Source: CAVQEG01 sp963711465
GTDB lineage: Bacteria; Bacteroidota; Ignavibacteria; OLB7
Length of the DNA stretch: 64,000 bases
NCBI GenBank assembly: GCA_963711465.1
Contig: CAVQEG010000001.1
Span: 1,364,001 to 1,428,000, forward strand
Direction of reading: 5' to 3'
This document shows positions 19,856 to 28,426 of this stretch, in pieces (position 1 is the first letter of the stretch; every line of letters starts with the position of its first letter). A model generated the notes under the pieces. The model saw only the letters and a program-made list of their open reading frames with translations. It made no database searches and was not told the origin of the DNA. A program made the translations under genes and the position numbers.

Positions 19856-20242
19856 CTACCGCTTGCTGAACTGGAAGCGCTTGCGGGCCTTCTTTTGCCC
19901 GTACTTCTTGCGCTCGACCATACGCGGGTCACGCGTGAGATGGCCGTCGCGCCGCAGCGGAGACTTCAGCTCCAGGTCGAGATCGATGAGTGCGCGCGCG
20001 ATGCCGTGTCGAACCGCGCCCACCTGACCGGCGCGCCCTCCACCATGAACGTTGACCGTGACGTCGAAGCGATCGCGCATCTCGACGGTGCGAAGCGGCG
20101 AGGTGGCCAGCTCACGGTCGAAGTGCTGCGGAAAGAAGTCTTCGAGCTCTCGCTTGTTGATCGTCACCTTGCCGCTGCCTGGCGTGAGATAGACGCGGGC
20201 AACCGACGTCTTGCGACGACCGACCTGAATCGAATGTGCCAT
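19856..20242 (-). CDS. rpsI: 30S ribosomal protein S9
   Basis: 128 residues. It shows QVGRRKTSVARVYLTPGSGK, VHGGGRAGQVGAVRHGIARAL, and the C-terminal basic tail KYGQKKARKRFQFSKR that reaches the P-site tRNA (invariant SKR end). It lies 27 bases after rplM, the usual L13-S9 pair. Confidence 0.98.
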   Translation of the reverse strand: MAHSIQVGRRKTSVARVYLTPGSGKVTINKRELEDFFPQHFDRELATSPLRTVEMRDRFDVTVNVHGGGRAGQVGAVRHGIARALIDLDLELKSPLRRDGHLTRDPRMVERKKYGQKKARKRFQFSKR

Positions 20243-20269
20243 CTACTGCGGGCCGTGGCCCCGAAATGA

Positions 20270-20722
20270 TTACTTGTACGTCAGTTCCAGCTGTTCGGGC
20301 TTCTGCGCCACGTGCGGATGCTCGGTGCCCACGTAGACACGGAGCTTGCGAAGGAGCTGGCGACCGAGCCGGTTCTTCGGCAGCATGCCGCGAACCGCTG
20401 TCTCGATGATTCGCTCCGGGTGCTTTTCCAGCATCTGCGTGTAGCTGGTGCGACGCTGCCCACCCGGATAGCCGGTGTGGCGCACGTACACCTTCTGCTC
20501 GGCACGTCGTGGTGCAATGGCGACCTTCTCGGCGTTGACCACCACGACGAAATCGCCGCAGTCGATGTGCGGCGTGAACGACGGCTTGTGCTTGCCACGC
20601 AGAATCGTAGCGATCTGCGTGCTCAGGCGGCCGAGCGTCTGACCCTCGGCGTCGACCACCCACCACTTCCGGTCGATGTCCTTCTCACGGGCCGATACCG
20701 TTGTCTTTTCTGGCGTAAGCAC
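20270..20722 (-). CDS. rplM: 50S ribosomal protein L13 (GTG start)
   Basis: 150 residues from a GTG at 20722, matching the normal L13 length. An ATG at 20809 would add 29 residues that do not resemble L13. AGGGAG lies about 10 bases upstream of the GTG. Core motifs are RKWWVVDAEGQTLGRLSTQI, HIDCGDFVVVVNAEKV, KVYVRHTGYPGG and AVRGMLPKNRLGRQ. It is the first gene of rplM-rpsI, with a recognisable promoter about 60 bases upstream of the start codon. Confidence 0.97.
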   Translation of the reverse strand: MLTPEKTTVSAREKDIDRKWWVVDAEGQTLGRLSTQIATILRGKHKPSFTPHIDCGDFVVVVNAEKVAIAPRRAEQKVYVRHTGYPGGQRRTSYTQMLEKHPERIIETAVRGMLPKNRLGRQLLRKLRVYVGTEHPHVAQKPEQLELTYK

Positions 20723-20782
20723 TTCTCGTGTTGCTCCCTGTCGCTTCCGACAGCCTTGAATCGAAATAAATGCGAAGAACGG

Positions 20783-20814
20783 CAAAGTTAATACGGCGGG
20801 CCGTTGCATCCAAC
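20783..20814 (-). promoter_or_regulatory. Bacteroidota-type promoter for rplM-rpsI
   Basis: On the minus strand TAACTTTG (20790-20783) matches the -7 consensus TAnnTTTG exactly. Twenty bases upstream is GTTG (20814-20811), one mismatch from the -33 TTTG. Transcription would begin near 20776, giving a leader of about 55 bases to the GTG start of rplM. Confidence 0.65.
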
Positions 20815-20886
20815 GAGACGCGCGCGGGATGCAAACCTTTACGTGTCGTCTCCCCTACGTGTCGCCGCTCCGGCGGGGTGAGAAGG

Positions 20887-22446
20887 TCAGTCGACCGTCA
20901 CACCGGCGGCCGCCAGCACCGCCCCGTCGCGAATCAGCTCGGTGACCGTCTGAAGATCATCGTAGATCACCCGATCGTGGTCCATGTGCGGAACGTGTCG
21001 CCGGATGAGCTCGTGGACCGGCGCCGTTCCCGCTCCGGGGCGCAGCGGGTGGTGGTAGTCAACCCCCTGCGCAGCGCACAGCAGCTCCACGGCCAGCACC
21101 GAGGCGACGTTGTCGACCACGCGCAACGCCTTCTGCGCCGCGATCGAACCCATTGAGTTGTGGTCCTCCTGATTGGCCGATGTCGGAATCGAATCCACCG
21201 CCGCCGGGTGCGCCAGCACCTTGTTCTCACTCACGATCGACGCCGCGGTGTACTGCGCAATCATGTATCCGCTGTTGAGTCCGCCGTTGGTGGTGAGGAA
21301 CCGTGGCAGACGACTGAGCGCACCGTTGACCATTCGTTCGGTGCGCCGCTCAGACACGTTGGCCAGCTCCGCGGCGGCTATCGCAAGCGTGTCGAGCGCG
21401 ATCGCCAGGGGCTGCCCGTGGAAATTCCCCCCTTCGACATGATCGCCTTCCTCGGGGAAGATCAGCGGATTGTCCGTGGCCGAATTGATCTCGATGCCGA
21501 TCACACCGGCCACGTAGTCAAGCGCGTCTCTCGTGGCCCCATGGATCTGCGGAATGCATCGCAGCGAGTAAGCGTCCTGCACCCGATCGTCGTGATGACG
21601 ATGCGACTCACGGATGGCCGAACCGGCCATCAGCCGCCGCATGTTCGCCGCCACGCGCATCTGCCCCGGATGCGGTCGAACCGCCTGCAGACGCGCGTCG
21701 TAGGCGCGGTCGGTTCCCTTCAATGCCTCCACCGAAAGCGCTGCGATCACATCGGCGGATCGGGCCAGCACCTGCGCCCGCTGCAGCGCAAAGCAGCCGT
21801 AGGCGGACATCATCTGCGTGCCGTTGATCAACGCAAGGCCCTCCTTCGCCCCCGGTCGCAGCGGTGCGATGCCGCATCGCGAGAGCTCCGCCCCCGCGGG
21901 CACTGCCTCCCCACCGACCCACACCCTGCCCTCACCCATCGCGGCCAATACCAGATGCGCGAGCGGAACCAGGTCGCCCGACGAGCCGACCGAACCCTGG
22001 GAGGGACTGAACGGAATCAGGTCGGCGTTGAGCATCGACACGAGCGTGTCGACGGCCTCGAGACGAATTCCACTGTACCCCTTTGCAAGCGCGTTGATGC
22101 GCAGCACCATCATCGCGCGCATCACCTCCGGCGGGATGGGACTGCCGGCGCCGACGGCATGACTGCGAATGAGATTTACCTGCAGCCGCTCGAGATCCGC
22201 CTGGGGAATCACCACGTTCGCGAACTCGCCAAACCCCGTCGTCACACCGTAGATCACTTCTTCGTCCCGCACCCACTGCTCGACCAGCCGACGCGAGGCG
22301 TGCATCCGCTCGACAGCGCGTGGATCGAGTGCCACGGTGATCGAGGCGTCGCGGGCGCCCGCAACGACATCCGAGGTCGTCAGCGACTCCCCGTCGAGAA
22401 GGAGCGTGCGCGAAGCGTTGATCGCCGTCTGCGTCGTGGTGCTCAT
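20887..22446 (-). CDS. hutH: Histidine ammonia-lyase homologue with a Ser-Ser-Gly MIO triad
   Basis: A 519-residue MIO-family aromatic amino acid lyase; histidine ammonia-lyase deaminates L-histidine to urocanate. Family features are YGVTTGFG with the catalytic Tyr, LINGTQ, DAYSLRCIPQIHG, TDNPLIF and an ending region SANQEDHNSMGS. The RSHAVG stretch carries the Ser-His pair typical of His-specific enzymes, whereas Phe/Tyr lyases have FL or HL there. The MIO-forming triad, canonically Ala-Ser-Gly, reads Ser155-Ser156-Gly157 (GSVGSSGDLVPLAH). The gene starts by a one-base TGATG overlap with tpiA. No hutU, hutI or hutG is present. Confidence 0.88.
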   Translation of the reverse strand: MSTTTQTAINASRTLLLDGESLTTSDVVAGARDASITVALDPRAVERMHASRRLVEQWVRDEEVIYGVTTGFGEFANVVIPQADLERLQVNLIRSHAVGAGSPIPPEVMRAMMVLRINALAKGYSGIRLEAVDTLVSMLNADLIPFSPSQGSVGSSGDLVPLAHLVLAAMGEGRVWVGGEAVPAGAELSRCGIAPLRPGAKEGLALINGTQMMSAYGCFALQRAQVLARSADVIAALSVEALKGTDRAYDARLQAVRPHPGQMRVAANMRRLMAGSAIRESHRHHDDRVQDAYSLRCIPQIHGATRDALDYVAGVIGIEINSATDNPLIFPEEGDHVEGGNFHGQPLAIALDTLAIAAAELANVSERRTERMVNGALSRLPRFLTTNGGLNSGYMIAQYTAASIVSENKVLAHPAAVDSIPTSANQEDHNSMGSIAAQKALRVVDNVASVLAVELLCAAQGVDYHHPLRPGAGTAPVHELIRRHVPHMDHDRVIYDDLQTVTELIRDGAVLAAAGVTVD

Positions 22447-23234
22447 CAGTCCCTGTCTGCGCGTCGTGCCACTTCGGCGATGGCGAGTTCCACGATCGTG
22501 GTGAACTCGGTGGCGTGGAGCGATGCGCCGCCGAGGAGACCGCCGTCGACGTCTTCGAGTGCAAGTATCTCCCGCGCGTTGTGGGCGTTGAGACTGCCGC
22601 CGTAGAGGATCGGGATCGAGGCCGCCAGTCCCGGACTCTCCCGGTTGTAGACTCTCTCGCGGATCATGGCGTGGGCATGGGAGATCTGCTCGACGGTGGC
22701 CGACCGTCCCGTTCCGATTGCCCAGACCGGTTCGTAGGCAATAACGCACTCGGCGATATCCATCACGCCATCGATGGCGGCGTCGAGTTGTCGATGCAAC
22801 ACGCCCTGCACGCGATTACCCTCGCGCTCCTCGAGCGTCTCGCCGATACAGATGATCGGACGCATCCCGGCGTGGAGCACCGCCTGCGCAGACAGCGCCA
22901 CGTCCATGTCGGTGAGCATGTAGCGCTCACGCCGTTCGGAATGTCCCACGATCACGAATTCACACCCCGCCGATCGCAGCATCGGAGCCGACACCTCGCC
23001 AGTGTATGCACCGGCAGGTTCGTGGAAGGCATTCTGCGCTCCGAGCCGTATCACGCTGTCGGCGATCTCGGTGGCGACCATCGTCAGATGCACGAAGGGC
23101 GGACAGACCACGACCGGGAGGTCGGCCGGGACATCGAGCTCATCGATTCGGCCGCGGACGCCCGCGATCAGGTGGTGGCCCGACTCGAGGTCGGTGTTCA
23201 TCTTCCAGTTGCCGGCGATGATCATCTGTCGCAT
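22446..23234 (-). CDS. tpiA: Triosephosphate isomerase
   Basis: A 262-residue glycolytic enzyme that interconverts dihydroxyacetone phosphate and glyceraldehyde 3-phosphate. It shows AGNWKMNTD with the catalytic Lys, FVIVGHSERRE with the electrophilic His, VIAYEPVWAIGTGRSAT with the catalytic Glu, and the phosphate-binding LYGGSLNAHN and DGGLLGGASL. Start ATG is at 23234 (MRQMIIAGNW); a second ATG three codons later is possible. It lies 70 bases after lptC, and its stop overlaps the hutH start. Confidence 0.98.
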   Translation of the reverse strand: MRQMIIAGNWKMNTDLESGHHLIAGVRGRIDELDVPADLPVVVCPPFVHLTMVATEIADSVIRLGAQNAFHEPAGAYTGEVSAPMLRSAGCEFVIVGHSERRERYMLTDMDVALSAQAVLHAGMRPIICIGETLEEREGNRVQGVLHRQLDAAIDGVMDIAECVIAYEPVWAIGTGRSATVEQISHAHAMIRERVYNRESPGLAASIPILYGGSLNAHNAREILALEDVDGGLLGGASLHATEFTTIVELAIAEVARRADRD

Positions 23235-23304
23235 GTGTCTCTGCCGGAAAGCAGCGTTGGTTGAATGTGGAATTTCCAGGCGGCAGGGAGCAGCCGTTCG
23301 GCGC

Positions 23305-23868
23305 TCACCTCCCGGATCCGCGTGCCGTACCCGAAGCGCTGTAGATCGTGTATCCGTGCAGTGCCGCGTCGCTTCTGAATCCCACGCCCTGCAGCGTTCG
23401 GCCCCGTGCCTCGTCGTCGAGATAGACACGAGAATCCGACCGGAGACTGTCCGCGTCTCTGTCGTAGAAGATCGTCTCGGTATCCACCGTCGTCCGATTG
23501 CGCCGGCTGTCGACGTGCACCGAACCGAAGGCGGCCATGTCCTGCGTTCGATCGTCGATGCGGGCGCTGTCGGCAAGCAGTGTCGCGTTGACGGTGCCGT
23601 CAACGTCGTAGAACTCGACGTACACGCCGGAGTCGAGCAGCGTTTCCATTCGATCGAGGTACCGGCGGGCGTGGGCCGTGACCAGGCGCACCTTGAGACG
23701 GCCGTTCTCGGTGTAGGTGAGCGTCGTGTTCCAGCTCTCCTGATCGGGGGCATTCGCGGCGATGACGACTCCGCTGCCGGGCGCACCGGCGCGATCGGAG
23801 TCGCAACCAGCCAGCGCGGAGACCGCGACGACGGCCGAGAGTACGCTCATCACCAGGGCGCGCCTCAC
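23305..23868 (-). CDS. lptC: LPS export protein LptC-like lipoprotein
   Basis: 187 residues. It has a signal with lipobox ALAGC (Cys22), then a single OstA/LptC-type beta-jellyroll with repeated alternating strands (RLKVRLVTAHARRY, YVEFYDVDG, LLADSARID, ATH-like repeats). LptC accepts LPS from the LptB2FG extractor and hands it to LptA. Here it is apparently lipid-anchored instead of membrane-spanning, as in other Bacteroidota. It overlaps kdsD by 4 bases, matching the usual kdsD-lptC neighbourhood. The fold call rests on pattern and context. Confidence 0.8.
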   Translation of the reverse strand: MRRALVMSVLSAVVAVSALAGCDSDRAGAPGSGVVIAANAPDQESWNTTLTYTENGRLKVRLVTAHARRYLDRMETLLDSGVYVEFYDVDGTVNATLLADSARIDDRTQDMAAFGSVHVDSRRNRTTVDTETIFYDRDADSLRSDSRVYLDDEARGRTLQGVGFRSDAALHGYTIYSASGTARGSGR

Positions 23869-24887
23869 TGCCGCAGTCCCATTTCCACGAGGTCGTGGAG
23901 GTGGACGATACCGAGCACGCGACCGTCGTCGGAGACCACCGGCAGCTGCGTCCGCTTGTTCCGCTCCAGCAACACGAGTGCGGCCGAACCAAGCATGTCG
24001 GCGCTGGCGGTCATGGGATCGGGTGTCATCATCTGGCTGGCCACGAGCGCTGCCGCGTCCGGTTGCCGTTCGAACAGGCGCCGAAGATCGCCGTCGGTCA
24101 CGATTCCGACGAGCCGCTCACCGTCGACGACCAGCGTAGCGCCCAGTCGTTTGCGGCTCATCTCCAGAAGCACGTGGTGAAAGGATTCGCCCGGTCCGAC
24201 GATGGGAACGTCTTCACCGGACTTCATCAGATCCCGCAGCGTCAGCAGGAGTCTGCGTCCGATGGCACCCGCCGGATGCGTCGTCGCGAAGTCCTCGCGG
24301 CTGAATCCCTTCTCGCGGTAGAGGGTAACCGCAAGGGCATCGCCGAGGGCGAGCATCACGGTCGTCGACGCTGTCGGCGCCAGGTCGAACGGACACGCCT
24401 CGCGCTCCACCGAAGCGTCGATCACCACGTGCGCGTTGCGCGCCAGGATCGAATCGGCCCCTGCAGTGATCGCGACGATTCCGACTCCGATCGTACGAAG
24501 CGCCGGAAGCAGCTGTGCAAGCTCCGGCGTGCGGCCGCTCTTGGAGAGCATCACCACGACGTCCCGCGGTTGAACCATTCCGAGATCTCCGTGCAGCGCG
24601 TCGACCGGATGCAGGAAGAACGCCGGCGTTCCAGTGGAATTCAGTGTTGCTGTGATCTTGCGCGCAACGATGCCGGACTTGCCCACTCCGGTGAGAACCA
24701 CCGTACCGAGGCAATCGACGAGCATCTGCACGCCCCGTTCGAATTCCGCCCCAAGTCGTTCCAGAGCCCGGTCGATGGCATCGCGCTCGATCGCCAGAAC
24801 CTCGCGCCCGGCAGCCAGTCGCCCACCGCTGATGCGCGCGGCGACGCCACCATCTCCGACTTGCCGGTTGCCCTGCTGCGCTCCCAC
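23865..24887 (-). CDS. kdsD: D-arabinose-5-phosphate isomerase (SIS + two CBS domains)
   Basis: A 340-residue enzyme that makes arabinose 5-phosphate from ribulose 5-phosphate, the first step of Kdo synthesis. The SIS domain has VVLTGVGKSGIVARKI, NSTGTPAFFLHPVDALHGDL, VVMLSKSGRTPEL and ATHPAGAIGRRLLL. Two CBS domains follow (about residues 215-335). The GTG at 24887 is chosen: AGAGGA lies 9 bases before it, and the length then matches KpsF/KdsD. An ATG at 24983 would add an Arg-rich leader of 32 residues. It lies 121 bases after kdsA, whose substrate it supplies. Confidence 0.93.
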   Translation of the reverse strand: MGAQQGNRQVGDGGVAARISGGRLAAGREVLAIERDAIDRALERLGAEFERGVQMLVDCLGTVVLTGVGKSGIVARKITATLNSTGTPAFFLHPVDALHGDLGMVQPRDVVVMLSKSGRTPELAQLLPALRTIGVGIVAITAGADSILARNAHVVIDASVEREACPFDLAPTASTTVMLALGDALAVTLYREKGFSREDFATTHPAGAIGRRLLLTLRDLMKSGEDVPIVGPGESFHHVLLEMSRKRLGATLVVDGERLVGIVTDGDLRRLFERQPDAAALVASQMMTPDPMTASADMLGSAALVLLERNKRTQLPVVSDDGRVLGIVHLHDLVEMGLRQ

Positions 24888-25008
24888 TATCTGATTCCTC
24901 TGAAATATGTTCCGTCCAATGACCGCACGTCGCCTGCGCCGCGTTCGGCGGAGCGGATCGATGCGCCGATCGATCCGCTTCATGAGGTATCCCGAGCGAT
25001 TCCGCCTG

Positions 25009-25845
25009 TCATGACGAGACGTTTCGCCGCTCCTGCCGGGCGTCGAGCTGGCGCACGAGGCGATCGACTTCGAGGCAGTGGACGACGAATTCCTCTGCCT
25101 GGTCGAGCGGGATCTGCGTCGCCGCATCGCTGAGAGCCGACCGAGGATCCGGATGGGTCTCGAAGAACACGCCGTCGACACCAACGGCGGTCGCGGCCCG
25201 CGCCAGCGGAAGCACCAGCGAGGGACGACCTCCTGAGACGGCACCGGCACTGGGAATCTGCAGTGAGTGTGTCGCGTCGTAGACGACGGGCACGCCCGCC
25301 GAGCGCATTACCACGAGCGACCGCATGTCGACGACCAGATCGTGATATCCGAACGTCGTTCCCCGCTCGCATACCATCACCCGATCGTTGCCGGCTCTTC
25401 GACACTTCTCGACGGCATGCTGCATGTCCTCGGGTGCCATGAACTGGCCCTTCTTGATATGCACCCACCGGCCGGTCCGCGCAGCGGCAATGATCAGTTC
25501 GGTCTGGCGGCAGAGAAACGCGGGGATCTGCAGCACGTCGACGTAGGCTGCCGCCCGCTCGCAGTCCTCCTCGGTGTGGACATCGGTCAGTGATGGCATC
25601 GCGTGACGCCGAGCAGCGGTTCGCAGCAACTCGAGCGCGTGCGTTTCGCCGACGGTCGCGACCGAGTCGATGCTGGTGCGGTTTGCCTTCTTGAACGACC
25701 CCTTGAGAACGATGGGAACCGAGAGCCGTCGGGAGATCGACGCAAGTCGCTCTGCGACCGCATCGACCACCTCGGCACTCTCGACGAGGCACGGTCCGGC
25801 GATGAAGAACAGGCCTGCGCGTGGATCGAACGGGGGTGCTGACAT
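25009..25845 (-). CDS. kdsA: 3-deoxy-8-phosphooctulonate synthase
   Basis: A 278-residue enzyme that condenses phosphoenolpyruvate with arabinose 5-phosphate to Kdo-8-phosphate. It has FIAGPCLVES, KGSFKKANRTS, SLTDVHTEEDCERA, LQIPAFLCRQTEL, IKKGQFMAPEDM and a C-terminal FFETHPDPRSALSDA. Start MSAPPFD is at 25845; an ATG or GTG nine codons upstream is less likely. It is the first gene of kdsA-kdsD-lptC, so Kdo synthesis and LPS transport are expressed together. Confidence 0.97.
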   Translation of the reverse strand: MSAPPFDPRAGLFFIAGPCLVESAEVVDAVAERLASISRRLSVPIVLKGSFKKANRTSIDSVATVGETHALELLRTAARRHAMPSLTDVHTEEDCERAAAYVDVLQIPAFLCRQTELIIAAARTGRWVHIKKGQFMAPEDMQHAVEKCRRAGNDRVMVCERGTTFGYHDLVVDMRSLVVMRSAGVPVVYDATHSLQIPSAGAVSGGRPSLVLPLARAATAVGVDGVFFETHPDPRSALSDAATQIPLDQAEEFVVHCLEVDRLVRQLDARQERRNVSS

Positions 25846-25969
25846 GTCGGCTTGAGGGCGTGGGACGGGCACGGAAAACCGGCAATATGCAAAACGCAGC
25901 GGGCCAGCGTACTCGGGAGCGGTTACGGAATGTGTGGTCCCCGCCAGTCGGGCGTCTCCGAAACGACGG

Positions 25970-26014
25970 CGAGGCGTGCCGATTCGGGAAACGATCCCGA
26001 AGCAACACGCCTCG
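25970..26014 (-). terminator. Compound hairpin after the TSP3-repeat gene
   Basis: An outer 9-bp stem CGAGGCGTG/CACGCCTCG encloses an inner 7-bp stem TTCGGGA/TCCCGAA. It lies about 47 bases beyond the stop on the minus strand. The following sequence (CCGTCGTTTCGG) is only weakly T-rich. It is probably a terminator or a 3'-end stabiliser. Confidence 0.55.
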
Positions 26015-26060
26015 TCGAATTCACTGGTCGATCAGTTCGAGCGACCGACACGCGGAGCGA

Positions 26061-27428
26061 TCAGCGGCCGCGAACGCCGGTACCGCCCGGAGTCAGCGGT
26101 GCGCTGTCGGCACCATCGGGGATTCCGTCGCCATCGGTGTCGGGACGAAGAGGATCGGTACGCTGCTGCGCATTGATCTCCTGTCCATCGGCCAGACCAT
26201 CACCGTCACTGTCTCGCATGTTGGGATTGGTCTTGTAGCTGTAGACCTCGACACCATCGGGCAGACCGTCGTCGTCGGTATCGGCCTTGGTCGGATCGGT
26301 ATGCGTCACGTTGATCTCGACGCCATCGGGCAGGCCGTCGCCATCGCTGTCGGAGGCAGGATCGTAGATCTCATCACCGACTTCGAAGCGGTCGTATCCC
26401 GGTTCCAGAGGCGGCGCATAGCGAACGCCGAGGAAGAGACTGGAGCGATTCGGCCCGCGCGAGGCACGGTCGAACAGGTGTTCGAGATACTTGACACCGA
26501 GCTCGAAATCGAAATCCTTCACTCCGCGATAGATCGCACCGAGGTTGACGTCCTCACCGGCGACGTCGAGCTGACCGATGTAGTCGTTGTACCGGTAGCG
26601 CACGACCATCATCGGGTTGAGCCCCTGATCGAGCAAGGTGCCCCGAGTCTCGACATCCTGCGAATTGTCACCCGGGTAGAGGAAGTTCAGGAACTTCGAA
26701 ATGGGACCGGAGCCGGCGTACTTACCGGTACCGAAACCGAGTCCGACGCTGAGTCCGTTGCGCGAGGAATAGCGGATCACCTTGCCGCCACCGGGAACTT
26801 CTGACGGGAGCAGACGACCTCGGATATAGCTGTTGGTATCCAGCGGCTCGGTCCGGTACGTCATGGTGTCGACAAATCCGCGACCGGCGTAATTCGTATC
26901 GACGCTGAGTCGATCCTCGGTTGCGGAGCCGAACCAGTACCCGACCATCGCGCTGAACGAGTTCGCCGGCGAATAGACGCTGTTGTCCGCCTGCATGATG
27001 GCCTGCGGATCGTAGTCGCTGGGAACGGTGGCGAACATCCCCTCCCAGCCGAGCGACGCGCTCCAGCGGGACTTTGGTCCCCCGAACTTGTCGCCGACGA
27101 TGGGATTCCAGAAAATGAACGGGGCGATGTTATTGGGAACATAGAAGCGAACGCCGCCACGCAGCTGCCAGTAGTCGATCGAGACCTGTCCCTCGACCTC
27201 TGCCGCGAGGCTGTTCTGAATGTTCACCCGTGCCGTCGTGGGGTCCAGCTTGCTGTTCACCGGACCGTCCAGGCCACCGCCGACGAGAATCTTCAGATCC
27301 TGGAAACTCTCGAACAAGTGTCGGAGCTCAAAGACCTGCGCGTCGGCCAACGTGGCGCCCAGGACCATCTGCAGCAGCACGAGCACAATCGCTCGACGCC
27401 CTGCGAGCGCACGTTTCAACAATCTCAT
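26061..27428 (-). CDS. Outer-membrane beta-barrel protein with thrombospondin type 3 calcium-binding repeats
   Basis: A 455-residue exported protein. The signal peptide ends around DAQVFELRH. Residues about 30-345 show alternating amphipathic strands suited to a porin-like barrel (QLRGGVRFYVPNNIAPF, DFDFELGVKYLEHLF). From about residue 355 to 445 come four or five Asp-rich TSP3 repeats of the form DSDGDGLPDGVE and DTDGDGIPDGAD, which bind Ca2+ in other proteins. Relatives often continue into a peptidoglycan-binding OmpA domain. Here the protein ends directly after the repeats (GGTGVRGR), so that anchor is missing. It lies alone between a terminator and a 315-base upstream gap. Confidence 0.8.
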   Translation of the reverse strand: MRLLKRALAGRRAIVLVLLQMVLGATLADAQVFELRHLFESFQDLKILVGGGLDGPVNSKLDPTTARVNIQNSLAAEVEGQVSIDYWQLRGGVRFYVPNNIAPFIFWNPIVGDKFGGPKSRWSASLGWEGMFATVPSDYDPQAIMQADNSVYSPANSFSAMVGYWFGSATEDRLSVDTNYAGRGFVDTMTYRTEPLDTNSYIRGRLLPSEVPGGGKVIRYSSRNGLSVGLGFGTGKYAGSGPISKFLNFLYPGDNSQDVETRGTLLDQGLNPMMVVRYRYNDYIGQLDVAGEDVNLGAIYRGVKDFDFELGVKYLEHLFDRASRGPNRSSLFLGVRYAPPLEPGYDRFEVGDEIYDPASDSDGDGLPDGVEINVTHTDPTKADTDDDGLPDGVEVYSYKTNPNMRDSDGDGLADGQEINAQQRTDPLRPDTDGDGIPDGADSAPLTPGGTGVRGR

Positions 27429-27743
27429 AGTGGTACTTCCCTACCTCGGTTGATGATGTGTTGCCAGTGCACGGAATATGTTGGCGTGCGAAACACGGAC
27501 CGCGCGAACATACACAGAAATTGGTTCACGCCAACCGGCTGCGGGCACTTCGGAACCGAAAGTTCCGACAGGGCGCCGCGACGGCGAAGTTCGTACGGGG
27601 GAAACGGTCACGATCGCAGCACACTCCGGGCCACTCCGGGCCGCCGATGCCATGCGATGTGAATTCGTCCTCTGGAAGTTCCGATGGGTCCGAGGAGCGG
27701 GACGTGGTACGGGACCGGGTTCGGGGACCTTCTTCCGAATCGA
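27429..27743. other. Intergenic region upstream of the TSP3-repeat gene
   Basis: About 315 bases after smg and before the TSP3 gene on the minus strand. A near-match TATGTTCG (plus-strand CGAACATA near 27507-27514) could be a -7 box for the downstream gene, but its -33 partner is poor. No ORF with plausible composition was seen. Confidence 0.4.
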
Positions 27744-28193
27744 CTAGTGGACCATGTCGGTCGAGTTGAGCATCAGTCGGCTTCCGCCGAACCCGATGTC
27801 ACCCGACTCGGCGACGAGTATGCTGACCATGGCCTTGACGTCGAGAATCGTGAGACCATACAGACCGGCAACCTGCGCCCGGTTGATGATGGTCTCGAGC
27901 TCAGTGTCACTGAGCAGTCCGATTTCCAACAGCTGGATGACGTGTCCGTACGCCTCCGGCCGGAACAGCGCGCGCTCGGTTTCATGCAGAATGCGAAACG
28001 AGGCGCGCGGCTCGACAAGCACGTCGCCCTCCGAGAGCTGTGTGCGGTCGACCAGCCAGCTGAATGCCGCGCCGATCTCCGCGTCGGTGTACCCGTCGTC
28101 AGCAAGCTCGGTGACGTCGATAAGCTCGATCGGCTTGTCCTGTCTGATCTCGTTGACGAGGTACAGTATGATGTCGATGATCCTCTCGTTCAT
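27744..28193 (-). CDS. smg: Smg/DUF494 family protein
   Basis: 149 residues from MNERIIDIILYLVNEI; an upstream start adds only 12 residues. The N-terminal helix plus DVTELADDGYTDAEIGAAFSWLVD, and the C-terminal LLSDTELETIINRA, match the DUF494 (Smg) family, first noted near dprA-topA in E. coli. The function is unknown; the helical fold resembles small DNA- or protein-binding modules. It is followed 233 bases upstream on the same strand by ybeY. Confidence 0.8.
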   Translation of the reverse strand: MNERIIDIILYLVNEIRQDKPIELIDVTELADDGYTDAEIGAAFSWLVDRTQLSEGDVLVEPRASFRILHETERALFRPEAYGHVIQLLEIGLLSDTELETIINRAQVAGLYGLTILDVKAMVSILVAESGDIGFGGSRLMLNSTDMVH

Positions 28194-28426
28194 TGGGCTG
28201 TCGTGAGGAATGCGGTTAAGTGTGAGCACGCTCGCGCGCCGGCACGGTGTCGGTGGTCAAGGGAAATGCGGGGATGTTGGATGGCTTCGTAGCGAATGAC
28301 CCCATAGGCGAATTGGATACCCTCGAGACGGCTGGAATGCCGACGGACTGGAGCGGATTGGGAAGCAGCACTATGCTCTGAGACGGGGCGAAGATAGTCC
28401 TTCTCCTAGATCGTGTCAACGTCTCC

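Noticed and set aside
24888..24983. ATG start for kdsD
   Set aside because: Adds an Arg-rich leader absent from the family. The GTG at 24887 has AGAGGA at good spacing.
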